A DNA stretch of 64,000 nucleotides from Massariosphaeria phaeospora (Eukaryota > Ascomycota > Dothideomycetes > Pleosporales), in the NCBI GenBank assembly GCA_011032825.1, contig JAADJZ010000001.1:868001-932000 (forward strand), given 5' to 3'. The notes under the pieces are model-generated. The model did no database searches. It was not told where the DNA came from and saw only the letters and a program-made list of their open reading frames with translations. A program made the position numbers and the translations under genes. Shown piece after piece: positions 21,985 to 32,896 of this stretch. Numbering within the stretch: the stretch's first letter is position 1; each line of letters starts with the position of its first letter.

Positions 21985-22844
21985 ATCGCAGTACACGGCC
22001 AACTTCTATCTACAACCCCCTATCTGATTCTGTTTCACCAAAACACCAACAACGAACCATGGATTGACGCGCCAATCGTTTTAGTGCACAAAACTGCAGG
22101 AGAATAGTGCTGTAGAGAATTAAAAGAGAAGGAAAATCGGGGGCGTATATACGCGAGGATGAGGAGACGAGCTATGTGGACATGATGGCGGATATCATCA
22201 TCATCATCATCATCATCAGCTTCACATTTTCAGATCAGCTGTCAATCCCCATTCCCAGCATCGAAAGCCACTCCCCAACTGTCACCAAACATACACCCCA
22301 ACTTTTATTCGTCGTCTTGTTAGTACTCGAAACCACCATGTACATCTCCCACTAAATCCGCGGACACTTTGCCAAACCGCAACAACAGACCATGCAGTTG
22401 CTGCATGCTTTTTTATTGCACCAAGGTGCAAGAGTGTGGTGGTGTAGAGATTGAAAGAGGAGGGAGTTGGGGGGCTTATACACGCGAGGGTGAAAAGACG
22501 AGCGGTGCGTAGTAAGTGTGGTGGATTTATTGATGGTTATCAACATCATCATCATTGCAGGTCAGAGTTAACTTGAAAAATCCCAATGCTAAAAGTCCAC
22601 AGTACAGATCTTGACATGTTCCTTCCTTCGTAAATGGAACTACGATTACTCCACAGTCAGTCTGCTGTAACGGCTACAGAAGACTATGACACATACCCGT
22701 GCCAGTTTTAGTGCGCCAATGTGCGGAGAAATAGGGTAAGACTCGGTCTCATTGCAGTTCCTGAGGCATTCACCAATTGATTCAGCGCCCCCGTCCTCTC
22801 TCAAAACCTACCTCAAGCGTCTAAGATAGCCATACTCCGCTCAC

Positions 22845-23974
22845 TCAATGCGGCCACCACTTCTTCCACGGCGCGTTCCTCTTGCTCTTTCTAAAAAAGA
22901 CATTGTGCATTTCGACTTCGACATCGTGCGGCTCCCACCCAGTCCCGCCGTTGATGTCGTTGCCGGGCTTGCCCTTTCGCAAGATACGGAAAGTGCCTTG
23001 CCGGTCGCTCTCCCACACGTACCCGTAATCGCGACCTTTGTACCAGGCGTGTCCCTCGATGGCGACCGTAATCTTGGGACTGAAGGACTTCATCGCTTGT
23101 GCTATCCTCGAACGTAGACATATCGGTCTCTGCCCGTCCCGCGCCGCATACCCGAATACCCAGATGGGGTCGACCTGGCCCTGGTATGCAACGCCTTCCA
23201 ACTGAGGAACTTGGTCTTGTAGCTGCTCAGCCAGCCACCGTTCGTTAGAACAAATGTACTTGTTGCGACCAGTGAGAGTTACGCGTCGGAGGTTCTTGAG
23301 CTGCTGCGGGGCATGCTCATGGAGATGCTTTAGCCAGAGGGGAAGGTACTGGGCAGACAGCGAATATGTCGCGTTTTGATGGACCATGTCGTGCGTCTCT
23401 GAACGGAGAAGGCGGCATGTGTACGTGAGGGCCAGCAACCCTAGAGGTGTGGGTGGTGGGCCTGGGATTTGGTACGTGCAACGATCGGATTCTGAACACA
23501 TACTCGACCACTTTGGATTCGCGCAGAGTAGTGGATTTGTTGGGTTTAGGGCACGACAGGGCGTCCAGATGAAGCGGCCTGGTTGCAACTTCCCATCTTC
23601 GTACTTGTTATGGGGTTCGCGGTAATGTACGTGGAGAAGGACTGAGTCGCGTAGATAGTCGTAGATTTGAAGTCGTAACTGTGAATAAGGTTAACGCAAA
23701 GGCTCTTTAAATCACGGATCAGTACTTCTAATCTAGATATCTTAGCTGGTAGACCTAGCAGGGTTGCCTGCGGATTTTTGGGGACACGCCATGCAGAAGG
23801 GGACACTGGGGGAGATAGCGGCGGTTCGGTTTGATCGCGTTCTTTGCGCGGTGCTTTTTTCTTCGTACGCACGCGCTTGATAACAGCGTCTGATTGTCTT
23901 TTGGTCTTGCTCTGGCGCGTTTTAGGGGTAGATTTAGGTGGAAGGGCGGATCGGCGTCGCAAAGTAGGCGCCAT
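22845..23974 (-). CDS. 2EXR/F-box-like fungal protein
   Basis: Member of the large fungal family with an N-terminal 2EXR (F-box-like) segment, of unknown function. Exon 1 is 23726-23974, the intron 23679-23725 (GTACTG to CACAG, 47 bp), and exon 2 22845-23678, about 360 residues. The first 55 residues are strongly basic (KTRQSKTKRQ, RTKKKAPRKER) and could be a nuclear signal. The motif LLGLPAKI, then across the junction LRLQIYDYLRDSVLLHVHYR, is the 2EXR core. A middle helix-rich part (LTYTCRLLRSETHDM) is typical of the family. The donor leaves a few extra residues relative to the usual core, so the exact splice site is less certain than the family. Confidence 0.75.
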
Positions 23975-24416
23975 GGAGGATGGCAGTGCAGTGGAAGAAA
24001 GGAAGAGAGCTGGACAGCGAAAACCTTGATTGAAGGAGATTTTGTATGTGCCTCTTGGTGCTTCTGATGTTTCGTTGCCACAAGAAGATTATGGTTACAG
24101 CGCGCAACAAACACGGTGCTCGTCGCAGGAGGGTTCCCGAGCTCGGAGGGCCGTCACGTGGGAGGGGCAGTCCCGGGCCGGGCCCCGACGTCGCGCCAAG
24201 ACTTAGCCTGTTTACGTTTCACAATACCGACGCCCATCGAAGAACACCACGCATTCCCTCCACGTTGTCCCTGCGCAATGCGTATCCGTTCCCGATTACA
24301 CTGCTAGCCCGATTATATATTGGTCGCCCTTATCTTCGTTACACCCCGCAGATTACCCACGCCAGCTACCATACCTAACAGCGACCCCTCGCGATAAGCA
24401 ATACAGTACTTTCAAG

Positions 24417-25325
24417 ATGCAGAAAGCCAGCCTGAGCACATCTAAATATGCAACGCGCACGCCCGCTGAGAGTGCTGCCTTTTCTCAGGCCGAGCGGATC
24501 AAAGAAGATAAAGCAAAAACGGGACGATTGATGGGCCGACTGCGCTGGAAAGCCGAATCGCTTATGGCGTCGTATGTGAGAGCAGTAGAGATCCTACAGG
24601 CCGAAGTCGGCTGGAATGGCCATTTTAACTCGCAAGCTCAGCACCAGTATCCATATGTATTGGGCACCACCAGCGTAAGTACACGCCCCAGTCTTGCGTC
24701 TTTCAAAACACGCCAGCAGGAAACTGACTTCAAGAAGAAATACGCAGAGTCCATGTTCAAAGTCGATTTCTTCGAGTTCTACACCCTCCTCGAGCGATAT
24801 ATTACCCTCTGCCTCTCCATAATGGGTGTTTACGTCTCGGGAAGCGCGGCCCCAAAGACTAATATCAACGCGCTGAAATTCATTACCAACCCAGACCTCC
24901 AGAGGAGAAGGCCCCAGGCATCGCACGCGTTCCATGCCAATCTACTAGAAGCTTTGGATCAGGATTCTTGCCCATTCTCGGCGTCGCTTGGCAATCAGGA
25001 CGTACGCATACAATTGGGACTGGCGAAGGACTACCGCAACCGCTGGAAGGATGCTGACGAAAACATCTCTACAAAGTCATGGAGTCAGCAAGAAGATGAT
25101 TCGCGTCCGCCCATTAAGCTTGATCAGTTGGATCTCGACATTATGATTCGGACGCTTTTGATCGGCTGCGCTCAAGCTCATGACAAAGTTCATGGGCATG
25201 CTGATGTAGACCACAACCGTGCCACGTCTCAGAATGGTCGAGACATGGAAACTTCATTGGACCATGGCATGCACATAGACGACGTGCCATACGAGTTCAT
25301 GGGTGATGCCATGGACTTGGACTAG
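24417..25325 (+). CDS. Unrecognised conserved-looking fungal protein
   Basis: No domain recognised. The ATG at 24417 opens 302 codons. A stretch at 24675-24719 begins GTAAGT, ends CAGCAG and is exactly 45 bp, so it may be an in-frame intron; removing it gives 287 residues. The N-terminal half is helical and basic (AERIKEDKAKTGRLMGRLRWK). The middle has an aromatic/hydrophobic helix (VDFFEFYTLLERYITLCLSI). The C-terminus is acidic and Met/Asp-rich. No signal peptide is seen. The gene lies between two minus-strand genes, with about 440 bp on either side. Confidence 0.65.
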   Translation: MQKASLSTSKYATRTPAESAAFSQAERIKEDKAKTGRLMGRLRWKAESLMASYVRAVEILQAEVGWNGHFNSQAQHQYPYVLGTTSVSTRPSLASFKTRQQETDFKKKYAESMFKVDFFEFYTLLERYITLCLSIMGVYVSGSAAPKTNINALKFITNPDLQRRRPQASHAFHANLLEALDQDSCPFSASLGNQDVRIQLGLAKDYRNRWKDADENISTKSWSQQEDDSRPPIKLDQLDLDIMIRTLLIGCAQAHDKVHGHADVDHNRATSQNGRDMETSLDHGMHIDDVPYEFMGDAMDLD

Positions 25326-25753
25326 AGCGATAACCCTGCCAGACATCCATTCAGTGCTTTTGCAAACCTAACTGTTATCTCTAGACCCACATGTAGTACG
25401 TAATTTGTAAGTTTATTCATTTTTCGAAACAATTCACAAGTCAGAAATCTTCACTTTTTATCAACGCGCTATCAAACCTTAAACTGGTATCAACACCATG
25501 AACTAGCTGCCCAAATTACAGCCCGCGAGTCTCTCTTGCCAAGGGACATTCAAAGTAAGAAAGTATTGGGCCCATATATCTTAGAACGAAAGCTTACTTG
25601 TGTTGAACTTAGTGCTGTTATTCTATGGCGAACTATGCAAAACTGAGCGTTCGCAAGTTTTGCTTGAGAAACGCCCTATCAAAAGAGAAGCCAGCCGATC
25701 CTATATATACAACGAAGTCTCAAAAGTCTGCCTGTCAGAGCAATCGGCACCTC

Positions 25754-26860
25754 TTAGCTGACAACGGCTTGCTCTGAAATTTGCTTTCCCCTGCGTTCTG
25801 GCTCGATTGTCACCACAATACCACCAGCTACCTCGAAAGAACTGCTTGCGCCTCGCTCAATACCAGCCTTCGTCAACAGTACTTCTTCACGAATCTGCTC
25901 ATCCTGTAGAACGCTATCTGCTCGTTCTCTTGGACTTTGAGTTTTCTCCGCTGGCCTGCCATCTTCTTCTTCCGCTATGCTCTTGTGTTCTTCGCTCAAC
26001 TCCCATCGGCACCGCTCTCCGCAGTCCCAGCACACACTGCGCTTGCACACCTGGATATCGTATTTCCACTCTCGCCGGTTTAGCATCTCCTGGCAGTGCG
26101 AGCAATCCATCGGTATAATAACTGTTTCTGTCTCACCGCGTCGTCGGGCAGCCGACAGGCCCTTCGATGTTCGGGTATAAAAATTTGTTTCCCCAATATC
26201 TTGCTCCTCGGCTCCATCGAACACGACCAGCTTATCGATCTTGCACCACCACGCAGGCCGTCCGTTCTCCGTGCGCGCCCGCACCGAGGAACCAGTGAAC
26301 GCCCCCATCTGCGCCGCTGGACCAGGCAATATGCAGCCGTTCAGCATAGGTCGCGGGGGTGTGAAGATGCGGGCTTTCTCGTCATGCCTGGCCTTCCGCG
26401 GAGACATGTTGAGCCGGTCTTTAAGAAGCTGAGTAGATGACTTCAATGCGGCTTTTGACTGTGTCTGCGAGTTCCGGATCAGATCGTAGCGCAGCTCGAG
26501 CTCGGATTTCGGCTTCGAGGCGTCGAGTGCTGCAGCAGAGTAGAGGTTTAGTTCGGCTGGGCGCTGGAGGCGGCGGATGGCTGAGCCGGTGCGTTGAAGT
26601 GTTGGTGGCGATGACGGTGAGGAGACTGACGTGGAATTGACTGAAAGAGTGCGGTTAAGGGAAGTTGGCGAAGTGGCTGGCGGCGGTGTTGAGGCAGATG
26701 CGGCGTCTTCGAGAAAGACACCCGAGTCGCGAATTGCGAACGGCTCATGCCTAACATCTGAACATTTCTCAAAAACTGCGGAAGCATTTTTCGCCTCGTT
26801 GGTATAAAGAGTGGATTGCGCCTGCAAAGAGGCAGCAGTGTTGGTGGCCGGTTCAACCAT
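25754..26860 (-). CDS. Unrecognised protein with C-terminal Cys cluster
   Basis: A single exon of 368 residues from the ATG at 26860; the longer frame to 26950 starts with GTG. The first 200 residues are low-complexity Ser/Thr/Pro. A folded-looking part follows (RPAWWCKIDKLVVFDG), then a cysteine cluster with CSHC about 20 residues before CKRSVCWDCGERC. The CxxC pairs could bind zinc, but I cannot name a family. The tail is acidic and charged. It might be a fungal adaptor-like protein; no enzymatic motif is seen. Confidence 0.65.
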   Translation of the reverse strand: MVEPATNTAASLQAQSTLYTNEAKNASAVFEKCSDVRHEPFAIRDSGVFLEDAASASTPPPATSPTSLNRTLSVNSTSVSSPSSPPTLQRTGSAIRRLQRPAELNLYSAAALDASKPKSELELRYDLIRNSQTQSKAALKSSTQLLKDRLNMSPRKARHDEKARIFTPPRPMLNGCILPGPAAQMGAFTGSSVRARTENGRPAWWCKIDKLVVFDGAEEQDIGETNFYTRTSKGLSAARRRGETETVIIPMDCSHCQEMLNRREWKYDIQVCKRSVCWDCGERCRWELSEEHKSIAEEEDGRPAEKTQSPRERADSVLQDEQIREEVLLTKAGIERGASSSFEVAGGIVVTIEPERRGKQISEQAVVS

Positions 26861-28044
26861 GATGGCGACTGAATCTGTGTAAAGAGCGTAACGTGTCTTT
26901 CCCTCGAACAGAAAGAACACAAGATGAACGAGCGACAAAGAATAAAACACCTGATATACGCAACCAAAGACCTCAAACTCTCACACTACCCAGCGCAAAG
27001 GGGCGGGCGCGCGATCGCATTTATATACACACCCCCATCCATCCATCCATCCACTATAACCGCTCCCCTCCAATTCATCCCTCCAATTCCTCCGCCCACT
27101 CTATATCCATCCCCACCCCTTTCAATACCAACTCCTCCAACCAACCTATCTCTATGCATTGCATTGCATTGCGTTGTACACTGCGCATAAACATGCAATC
27201 CTACCTGTGACACCCGCTCAGCACATCCCTGCACATATCGTTTCAATGTTGAAACATCGAGCGAATTACGGAGAGACGGGTGAGGGTGTGTGGGGCTTGG
27301 GGGTGCGAAGCGAGCGGTGGGTCGGCTGAGTGTGGTGAGGGCTGGGAAGAGGGGGTTGAGGCTGTGGAGGGAGTTATGCTGGGATTTAGGCGGGCGGGCG
27401 GGACGGAAGGGAAGGGTAGGTGGATAAGAGGGGGAGTGCGTGAGTGCGTCAATGGATGGCAGTGGCGGGTAAGTAGGGAGGTAGGAGGATAGGAGGATGA
27501 GTTGCTGGGGTATGGTATACAATAGTCGTGGTGCTGCGGCAAGCACACACAAAGGTATCAGTCTTCGTAGCGTTGCTGTTTCTCGTGCTTGCGCCACACC
27601 GACTCTCTACACAGCGCACACACTATCAATGTTGTAGGGCACGAGTCTGGAATCCGATAGGCGTGGTATTGGATAGATAGGTATGTATCTAGCTGTGCTG
27701 GGATGTGTGTGGATGGCTAGACCGGATCAATGCTCGGGCCGGCATCCTACGTTATGCGTTTCGAAACACGGCTTGGCGGGATGAATGAAATGGGTTTGGA
27801 TTGGAGTTTATTGATTGAGGCTAAGTGGGTGGGATGAGTATGTAAATGGAGGGCGTGAGGGGGAGGTGGAGATAGTGGAAGGCTGCGTAGGATGCGAGTA
27901 AGCCTTGCAGTGCTCTGGCGAAGATCCAGACAAGTCGCTGGAGGCGTATCAGTAGTCGACAAGAGGGTAAGAGCCATCGGTGCGAACACATTGTTTTCAC
28001 CGATCTACCTACCTACCTACTGAAGCTCCAGCGTTTCATAGTTT
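26861..28044. other. Intergenic, simple sequence
   Basis: Includes a CATC microsatellite near 27037-27052 and long purine/pyrimidine-skewed tracts. A 203-codon minus-strand ORF (26986-27597) starts with GTG and is low-complexity, so it is not called. Confidence 0.5.
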
Positions 28045-29790
28045 TCACCCCCCCACCCACACACAACTCCCATACCGCGCATACATCTGGCCCACGACCA
28101 CAAGCCCGCCCAGCGCCGGACACGCACTAACCACATACAACACCACGCGTAGCCCAGGCCCATGATTCCACTTCCAGCTCTCCGACGCGTCCTTGCCCTC
28201 CTGGTCCAGCACCCACCACAGCCCGCTCACCACGCCAAACACCAGCCACTCCATGGTGAAGGCGCGCCACTTGCCGCTTTCTTTTTCCGGTATCGAGCCC
28301 GGCTGGAAGTGCGACATGCCGCCGTACAGCGCGAGCGGGGTGAGCGCGATGAAGATGGTGAGCAGGTATTTGGTGAGGCGCCAGCGGAGGAATAGGGGTG
28401 GCGGGGTCGGAGGGGCGGGCCGCATGGTGAGGTGCCAGGATTGCGCTTTGAGGTGGTTGTGGGTGCGGGAGAGGGTGGGGGGTGCGGTGGTGTAGGTGGG
28501 AGGGGAGGAGGCGGTGGCGGGGGAGGGAAGCCGTTTGAGGGGTGGGCTGCAGGGGATTAGGAGGATGGGGGAGGGGGCGGTGCCTCTGTAGTCCAACTTC
28601 CGGGGCGGCGGTTTGATGGTGAATAGGTGTTCTCTCGTTGAGGAGCTACGAGATTCCGGTTTCGCGAACTTCTCGTTCGATGAGGTGGAGGGTAAGGGGG
28701 ATGGCGTGGTGAAGCGCGCGACGATGTTGCCGGATTCATTGGTACGGAACTGAACATCCTTGATGATCTCGGTGTCGCTGGCTGCACTCGTGCATATGAC
28801 ATGCGCCTGTTTCTCTTCCTCAACCGTCCCAACGGCGCCGTCGAAAAGCCCGCCCCTTTTCCGCGCCTCGTGCATGATACTCGACTCGACCATGTACAAG
28901 CTTGGATAATCTGGGCGGCATAGATTCCCGAAGAGGTTGGTGATGCTCATCACGCCGTAGGGTGCTACCGTTAGGCCGAACGCTGCATATCCGAACTGAT
29001 CGATCTGATCCCCGCGTGTGCGGTAGAGAGTCAAGAATGCGTAGCCCGTCTGAGCAATGGCTATGACGGCTTTGACGACGTTGTAGGTTGCAGATAGCTC
29101 GTGCGTGCTCCGCGCATTAGTTGGGGCTGCGAATTGGGCGTTCGAAGGCACAATGGCGAACCTGTAGCCCTCGGGAAGCGTATACGTTCCATGGACAATT
29201 TGCCGCTTCACATAGGTTGGACATCCGAACTTCGAGAATATCCAGGGGCCCTGGTAGGGAATGACGTGAAGCGAGTCCGTCTCCTTCGGAGTCGAGTCCC
29301 GGTCACTCGGCTCATCGACGCTCTCGTCGCGGTCTTCTCCTCGCCGGAACACAGATGGTCCCACTATATCGCCCTCCATAGGCTTCCAATCCCCGCCTCT
29401 TACCACCATACACAACGCCCCACTCCTCGCCGCCTTCCGCATATCATCGTTCTTGACGAAGACGGCTCCGCTCAAAATCGCTTCGATCCCACGATACAAG
29501 CCCAATGCCGGCAAAAGCAGACAACCCACGACCGTCACAGCGAAATCAGCGGATCGTTCGCCGGGGCGCGTGAGCACGGTTGCTGCGTGTGCGACGTAGT
29601 TGAGGATGTAGAAGCTAACGAGGTCTGTCCATTTCGTTGGGGTACAGAGGATACCTGGTGTCCCATGATCGGATGTGCCTTCTGGGAGTGCAAGGGTGAT
29701 GTTTTTGAGGACTAGTGCTGAGGCTGGGTATGCGAAGACTAGTGCTGCCACGATTGGTCCCCAGATGCGGGCATGGCTAAGGCTTCGCAT
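28045..29790 (-). CDS. Multi-spanning fungal membrane protein
   Basis: Function unknown. A single exon of 581 residues from the ATG at 29790. The N-terminus is a cleavable signal or first helix (GPIVAALVFAYPASALVL). Further hydrophobic helices occur at about residues 50-75 (VSFYILNYVAHAATVL), 80-105, 235-260 (VKAVIAIAQTGYAFLTL), 270-295, 470-485 (YLLTIFIALTPLALYGG) and two more near the C-terminus. A conserved-looking segment, YGVMSITNLFGNLCRPDYPS, follows the middle helices. The loop at 350-455 is Ser/Pro-rich and likely cytosolic. The layout resembles uncharacterised ascomycete integral membrane proteins; no transporter motif is seen. Confidence 0.75.
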   Translation of the reverse strand: MRSLSHARIWGPIVAALVFAYPASALVLKNITLALPEGTSDHGTPGILCTPTKWTDLVSFYILNYVAHAATVLTRPGERSADFAVTVVGCLLLPALGLYRGIEAILSGAVFVKNDDMRKAARSGALCMVVRGGDWKPMEGDIVGPSVFRRGEDRDESVDEPSDRDSTPKETDSLHVIPYQGPWIFSKFGCPTYVKRQIVHGTYTLPEGYRFAIVPSNAQFAAPTNARSTHELSATYNVVKAVIAIAQTGYAFLTLYRTRGDQIDQFGYAAFGLTVAPYGVMSITNLFGNLCRPDYPSLYMVESSIMHEARKRGGLFDGAVGTVEEEKQAHVICTSAASDTEIIKDVQFRTNESGNIVARFTTPSPLPSTSSNEKFAKPESRSSSTREHLFTIKPPPRKLDYRGTAPSPILLIPCSPPLKRLPSPATASSPPTYTTAPPTLSRTHNHLKAQSWHLTMRPAPPTPPPLFLRWRLTKYLLTIFIALTPLALYGGMSHFQPGSIPEKESGKWRAFTMEWLVFGVVSGLWWVLDQEGKDASESWKWNHGPGLRVVLYVVSACPALGGLVVVGQMYARYGSCVWVGG

Positions 29791-31461
29791 ATCGAGGGCC
29801 TCGAGAATGCCTGAAGAGAGGCATGAGTTGATGGAAAGAAGACAGAGCTTGCAGTGTTGGATGAGTGGTGTGGTGTTCCCCCGCCTTCATCGAGGCTGTG
29901 TCAGGCTTGGCCCCTTCCGGTGTCGTATCCGGACGCACAGATCGCTCGTAACCGTTCTCCACTCATTTTACATCCCTCATGGTGGGAGAGTCAAAAGTAA
30001 CTGTAAAAGAACGCATTGTATACTCCGTATTGCGTCGTTCATCCCCAAGTCGTCAAGATGTGGTGTCAAAGGGATGAGGTGATGCTGTCCGAAGATCATC
30101 TTGCACTACCCTGAAACAGCTTAGCCCGCATCACAGACACCCTCCAGTTTCAACGTCACGTCTCCCGGTCGATCTCCATCTGCACGCCAGCTCCTCTACT
30201 TCCGTGGCCGGTACGGTATACACGAACGAATTTGTATTGCGGAAATGACTCTATGAGCTTCTAGACCTAGCAATTTGTACCTCGCAAACTGCGGCCTCTA
30301 AATTCATAGAATGAGACGAAGTTATCCTGAGAAGACCTCGGGAAGACAAACTGAAATAGTCTTCAGTGCCCATTGGGACGGAGAAAATATCGCGGGGGAA
30401 AGCGAGGGGAACCTCATCATTTATGCTTAATCCAGAGAACAAGCTCCGGTGCATCGACAACGAGGAACCTCGTTATTTCGCGGTTTTTCAATGTCGAGGC
30501 GAACAAGAAGTAAATTAAAAGGGGGATGCGAGCTGCAGACTCGAAATGGTGTACTCAGTGTTCACGAACAACCTGCCTAAATATTACGACCACTAAACGT
30601 TCAGCCACGATATGATACATCATCAATTACTGGCACGTCTACCATAAGCCATAGATGCGGGCGAACTCTATCTCCTCCTTCCTGCTAAACGAACTAAGTT
30701 CAGGAGTTCGTTCTAGTCAGCAAACAGAATGCCTGCTGTACCCTCGAGCTGGATACAAGGTAGATATCTCTAGTAAAGTAGCTAGATAGGTAAACTACAT
30801 GCCATAAGGACGCAAAAACACTTCGCTTTCTCTTCCATTTCGCAGTATCACGTGCACGTACGCACGTACGCACGCACCCACCGCCTAGGGCCCCAAACCA
30901 GCACAGCCCCCATGCATGACGAAACCCGCCAACCCCAACTCAGCCACACCAACCACGCCATCACCAATCCCACTCACCGCGCCGCGTCTCGACTCCGCAA
31001 CGTCCTCCAAACCCGACCGAACAAACCGACCGAACCGGCATCGATCTCCGGGTTAATATAACACACCCTCCTTCCCTCTGCTTCTCCCGTTCCTTTGATA
31101 CGCCGACTTCCCACTCCGATAATCACACATACCAAACGAACGGAGCGCATTCCATCCACAAAGCCAGCCGTTTGACAAAGCCCCGACCGGCCGCGAATTC
31201 ACCGCCCGGCTTTTTGTCTTTCACGCGCGACACCGAAGAAGGCGCATTGCACGTACGAGTCACCTGTGGCATTGCGTTGCGTTGCGTAGCACCCAACTCC
31301 GCCTCGTCCTCGTGGCACGTTCTTCTGCCATCTACACACATACAATACAGTCTCGCTCTCTCTCCCTCGGACACCACTTACTGTATCCCACGCAACCACC
31401 TACACCTTACCGTCCACACAACACACAACACACACATAACCGTCCACCCAAGTCCTTCGCA
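29791..31461. other. Intergenic, no gene seen
   Basis: 1.67 kb with scattered short ORFs only. A short GTACGCAC repeat lies near 30855-30875. The last 250 bp are CA/CT-rich and are probably the promoter and 5-prime leader of the CYSTM gene. Confidence 0.5.
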
Positions 31462-31975
31462 ATGGCTCAGAAATACGTAAGTCCACCATCACCATCACCA
31501 TCACCATCCCTACCACCCATCTCCCTGCGCAGCGCAGCGCATCGCATCGCGTCGCCTCCCCTCTCGTCCTCCAAGACTAATCCTCCCCCAGGACACTAGT
31601 GCCCCCCCCGCGTACCCGCAATCCCCGCCTCCAATCCACCACGACGGCGGCCCCGCCCCCTACGGCGCCCCCCAACAACCCTACGGCTCGCAGCAACCCT
31701 ACTACAACAACGCGCCAAACCAAAACCAAAACTCAAACTCAAACGCCGACTACTACACGCAGAGCCAGACGGCGAACCCCTACGGCGGCGCCCCACCCCC
31801 CGGCCAATACGGCGGCGCGCCGCAAGGCGGCATGCAGTACCAGCAAGGGCCGCCGCCGCCGGGTGGATACTATGCGGATGATCGGGGCCGGCGCCAGGGA
31901 GGAGGGCATGGGGGGCTGCTGGCGGGGTGTATGGCGGCGCTGGCGTGCTGTTGTTGCTTGGACTGTTTGTTTTAG
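31462..31975 (+). CDS. CYSTM (cysteine-rich transmembrane module) protein
   Basis: Small tail-anchored protein of the CYSTM family, which is linked to stress tolerance in yeast and plants. Exon 1 has only five codons (31462-31476, MAQKY). The intron is 31477-31591 (GTAAGT to CCCAG, 115 bp), and exon 2 is 31592-31975, 132 residues in all. The body is Pro/Gln/Tyr/Gly-rich with repeated YGGAP and PYG units. The extreme C-terminus (GLLAGCMAALACCCCLDCLF) is the CYSTM hallmark: a short hydrophobic helix ending in a Cys run. It is predicted to sit in a membrane, possibly by palmitoylation. The tiny first exon makes it easy to miss. Confidence 0.85.
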
Positions 31976-32896
31976 GGGATGCGTAAGGAAGGCTGGGAAG
32001 GAATCACAACGGTGCAAGCAAAGGCGCAAGGGTTTTTGAGGTTCGAATGGGTTTCCTTGTGGTTGGGCAGCAGTGAGCACTTTTCGCCTGCGGGCAGAGA
32101 GTCGACTATGACTGTCCACCTTTTCACTATGTGTTCTAGGGGTTTTGGGAGTTTGCGCGTCACAGGATGCAGGGTCCATGGCGAATGGCGAGATACTGGA
32201 TCAAGTAAATCATTTCATAGTGATACACCTTTGATTTTAATACAGTTTCCAGATGAGGGTTAATAAACTTGGCATACAGGTTAGTAGTTTGATAAAATTG
32301 ACCCGTGCCTTGACACAGGGCCTCTCGCAATCACGACGTAGCGATGATCCTTTCAAACAAGATGATCATGTCACCCGAGTGGCTGGGGAGAAAGGGTCTA
32401 AATGTGCATCCGCTATGCTATCACAGGTTGAGGTATCGGGGAGGGGGGAGGCTTCGGGGAGGTTTCGAATCGCGGATGGCATGAGTAGGACTTGACGTGC
32501 CTGGGCATTCGGACCTAAAAGAACATGAAGGAGAGATCGCCAAATCGCATCGACCGACCGACCGACCGAAACGAATATCGCCGGGGGATGGTTTTGTCAG
32601 GGAGGACACCGATTCGATTTTCGGACTGCTTTACTAATTAATGTGGAGCGCTCAGTAGAGACGCTCCATTAACCGAAACTAGATGAGAAAGTCCCTTAAC
32701 CATGAGAGTCGTCCGAAAACTCTACCACTTTTGCTGCCTGTCAACCAAACACCGCCCGAGACCGAGGATGAAATACATGTAGTGGTGCAGGCCCGACACT
32801 GCTACCCGAACGGCATGTAAGTGCCAGAATACTACTCTGCCACATCTAAGTCTTCGTGTGCGGTTTGGGGAGGGGGGGATTCGTCTACCGTTCTCA
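31976..32896. other. Intergenic, no gene seen
   Basis: 3-prime flanks of two convergent genes. A (CGAC)n microsatellite lies near 32548-32566. No other structure was noted. Confidence 0.5.

Larger units (their letters stand above)
19250..22560 (-). repeat. Second promoter-like repeat array with hairpin units
   Basis: Degenerate tandem repeats of the same general build as the 12.7-14.3 kb array. Minus-strand TATATAAG-type boxes lie at about 19298, 20762, 21028, 21683, 21908, 22146 and a decayed one at 22477. Downstream (minus) of the boxes come a leader with CACACTCNTGCAC and TGCACTAAAA and then CATGGTTCGCCGTTGCCG. Upstream come dyads such as GATGGATACCATC (21972-21984) and TTGATGGTTATCAA (22530-22543). 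Between 19557 and 20690 the units shorten to about 105 bp and lack the TATA box. ORFs here start in the CATGGTTCG motif but do not keep a common frame. Confidence 0.7.

Noticed and set aside
26986..27597. 203-codon minus-strand ORF
   Set aside because: Starts with GTG and is low-complexity, produced by skewed simple sequence.
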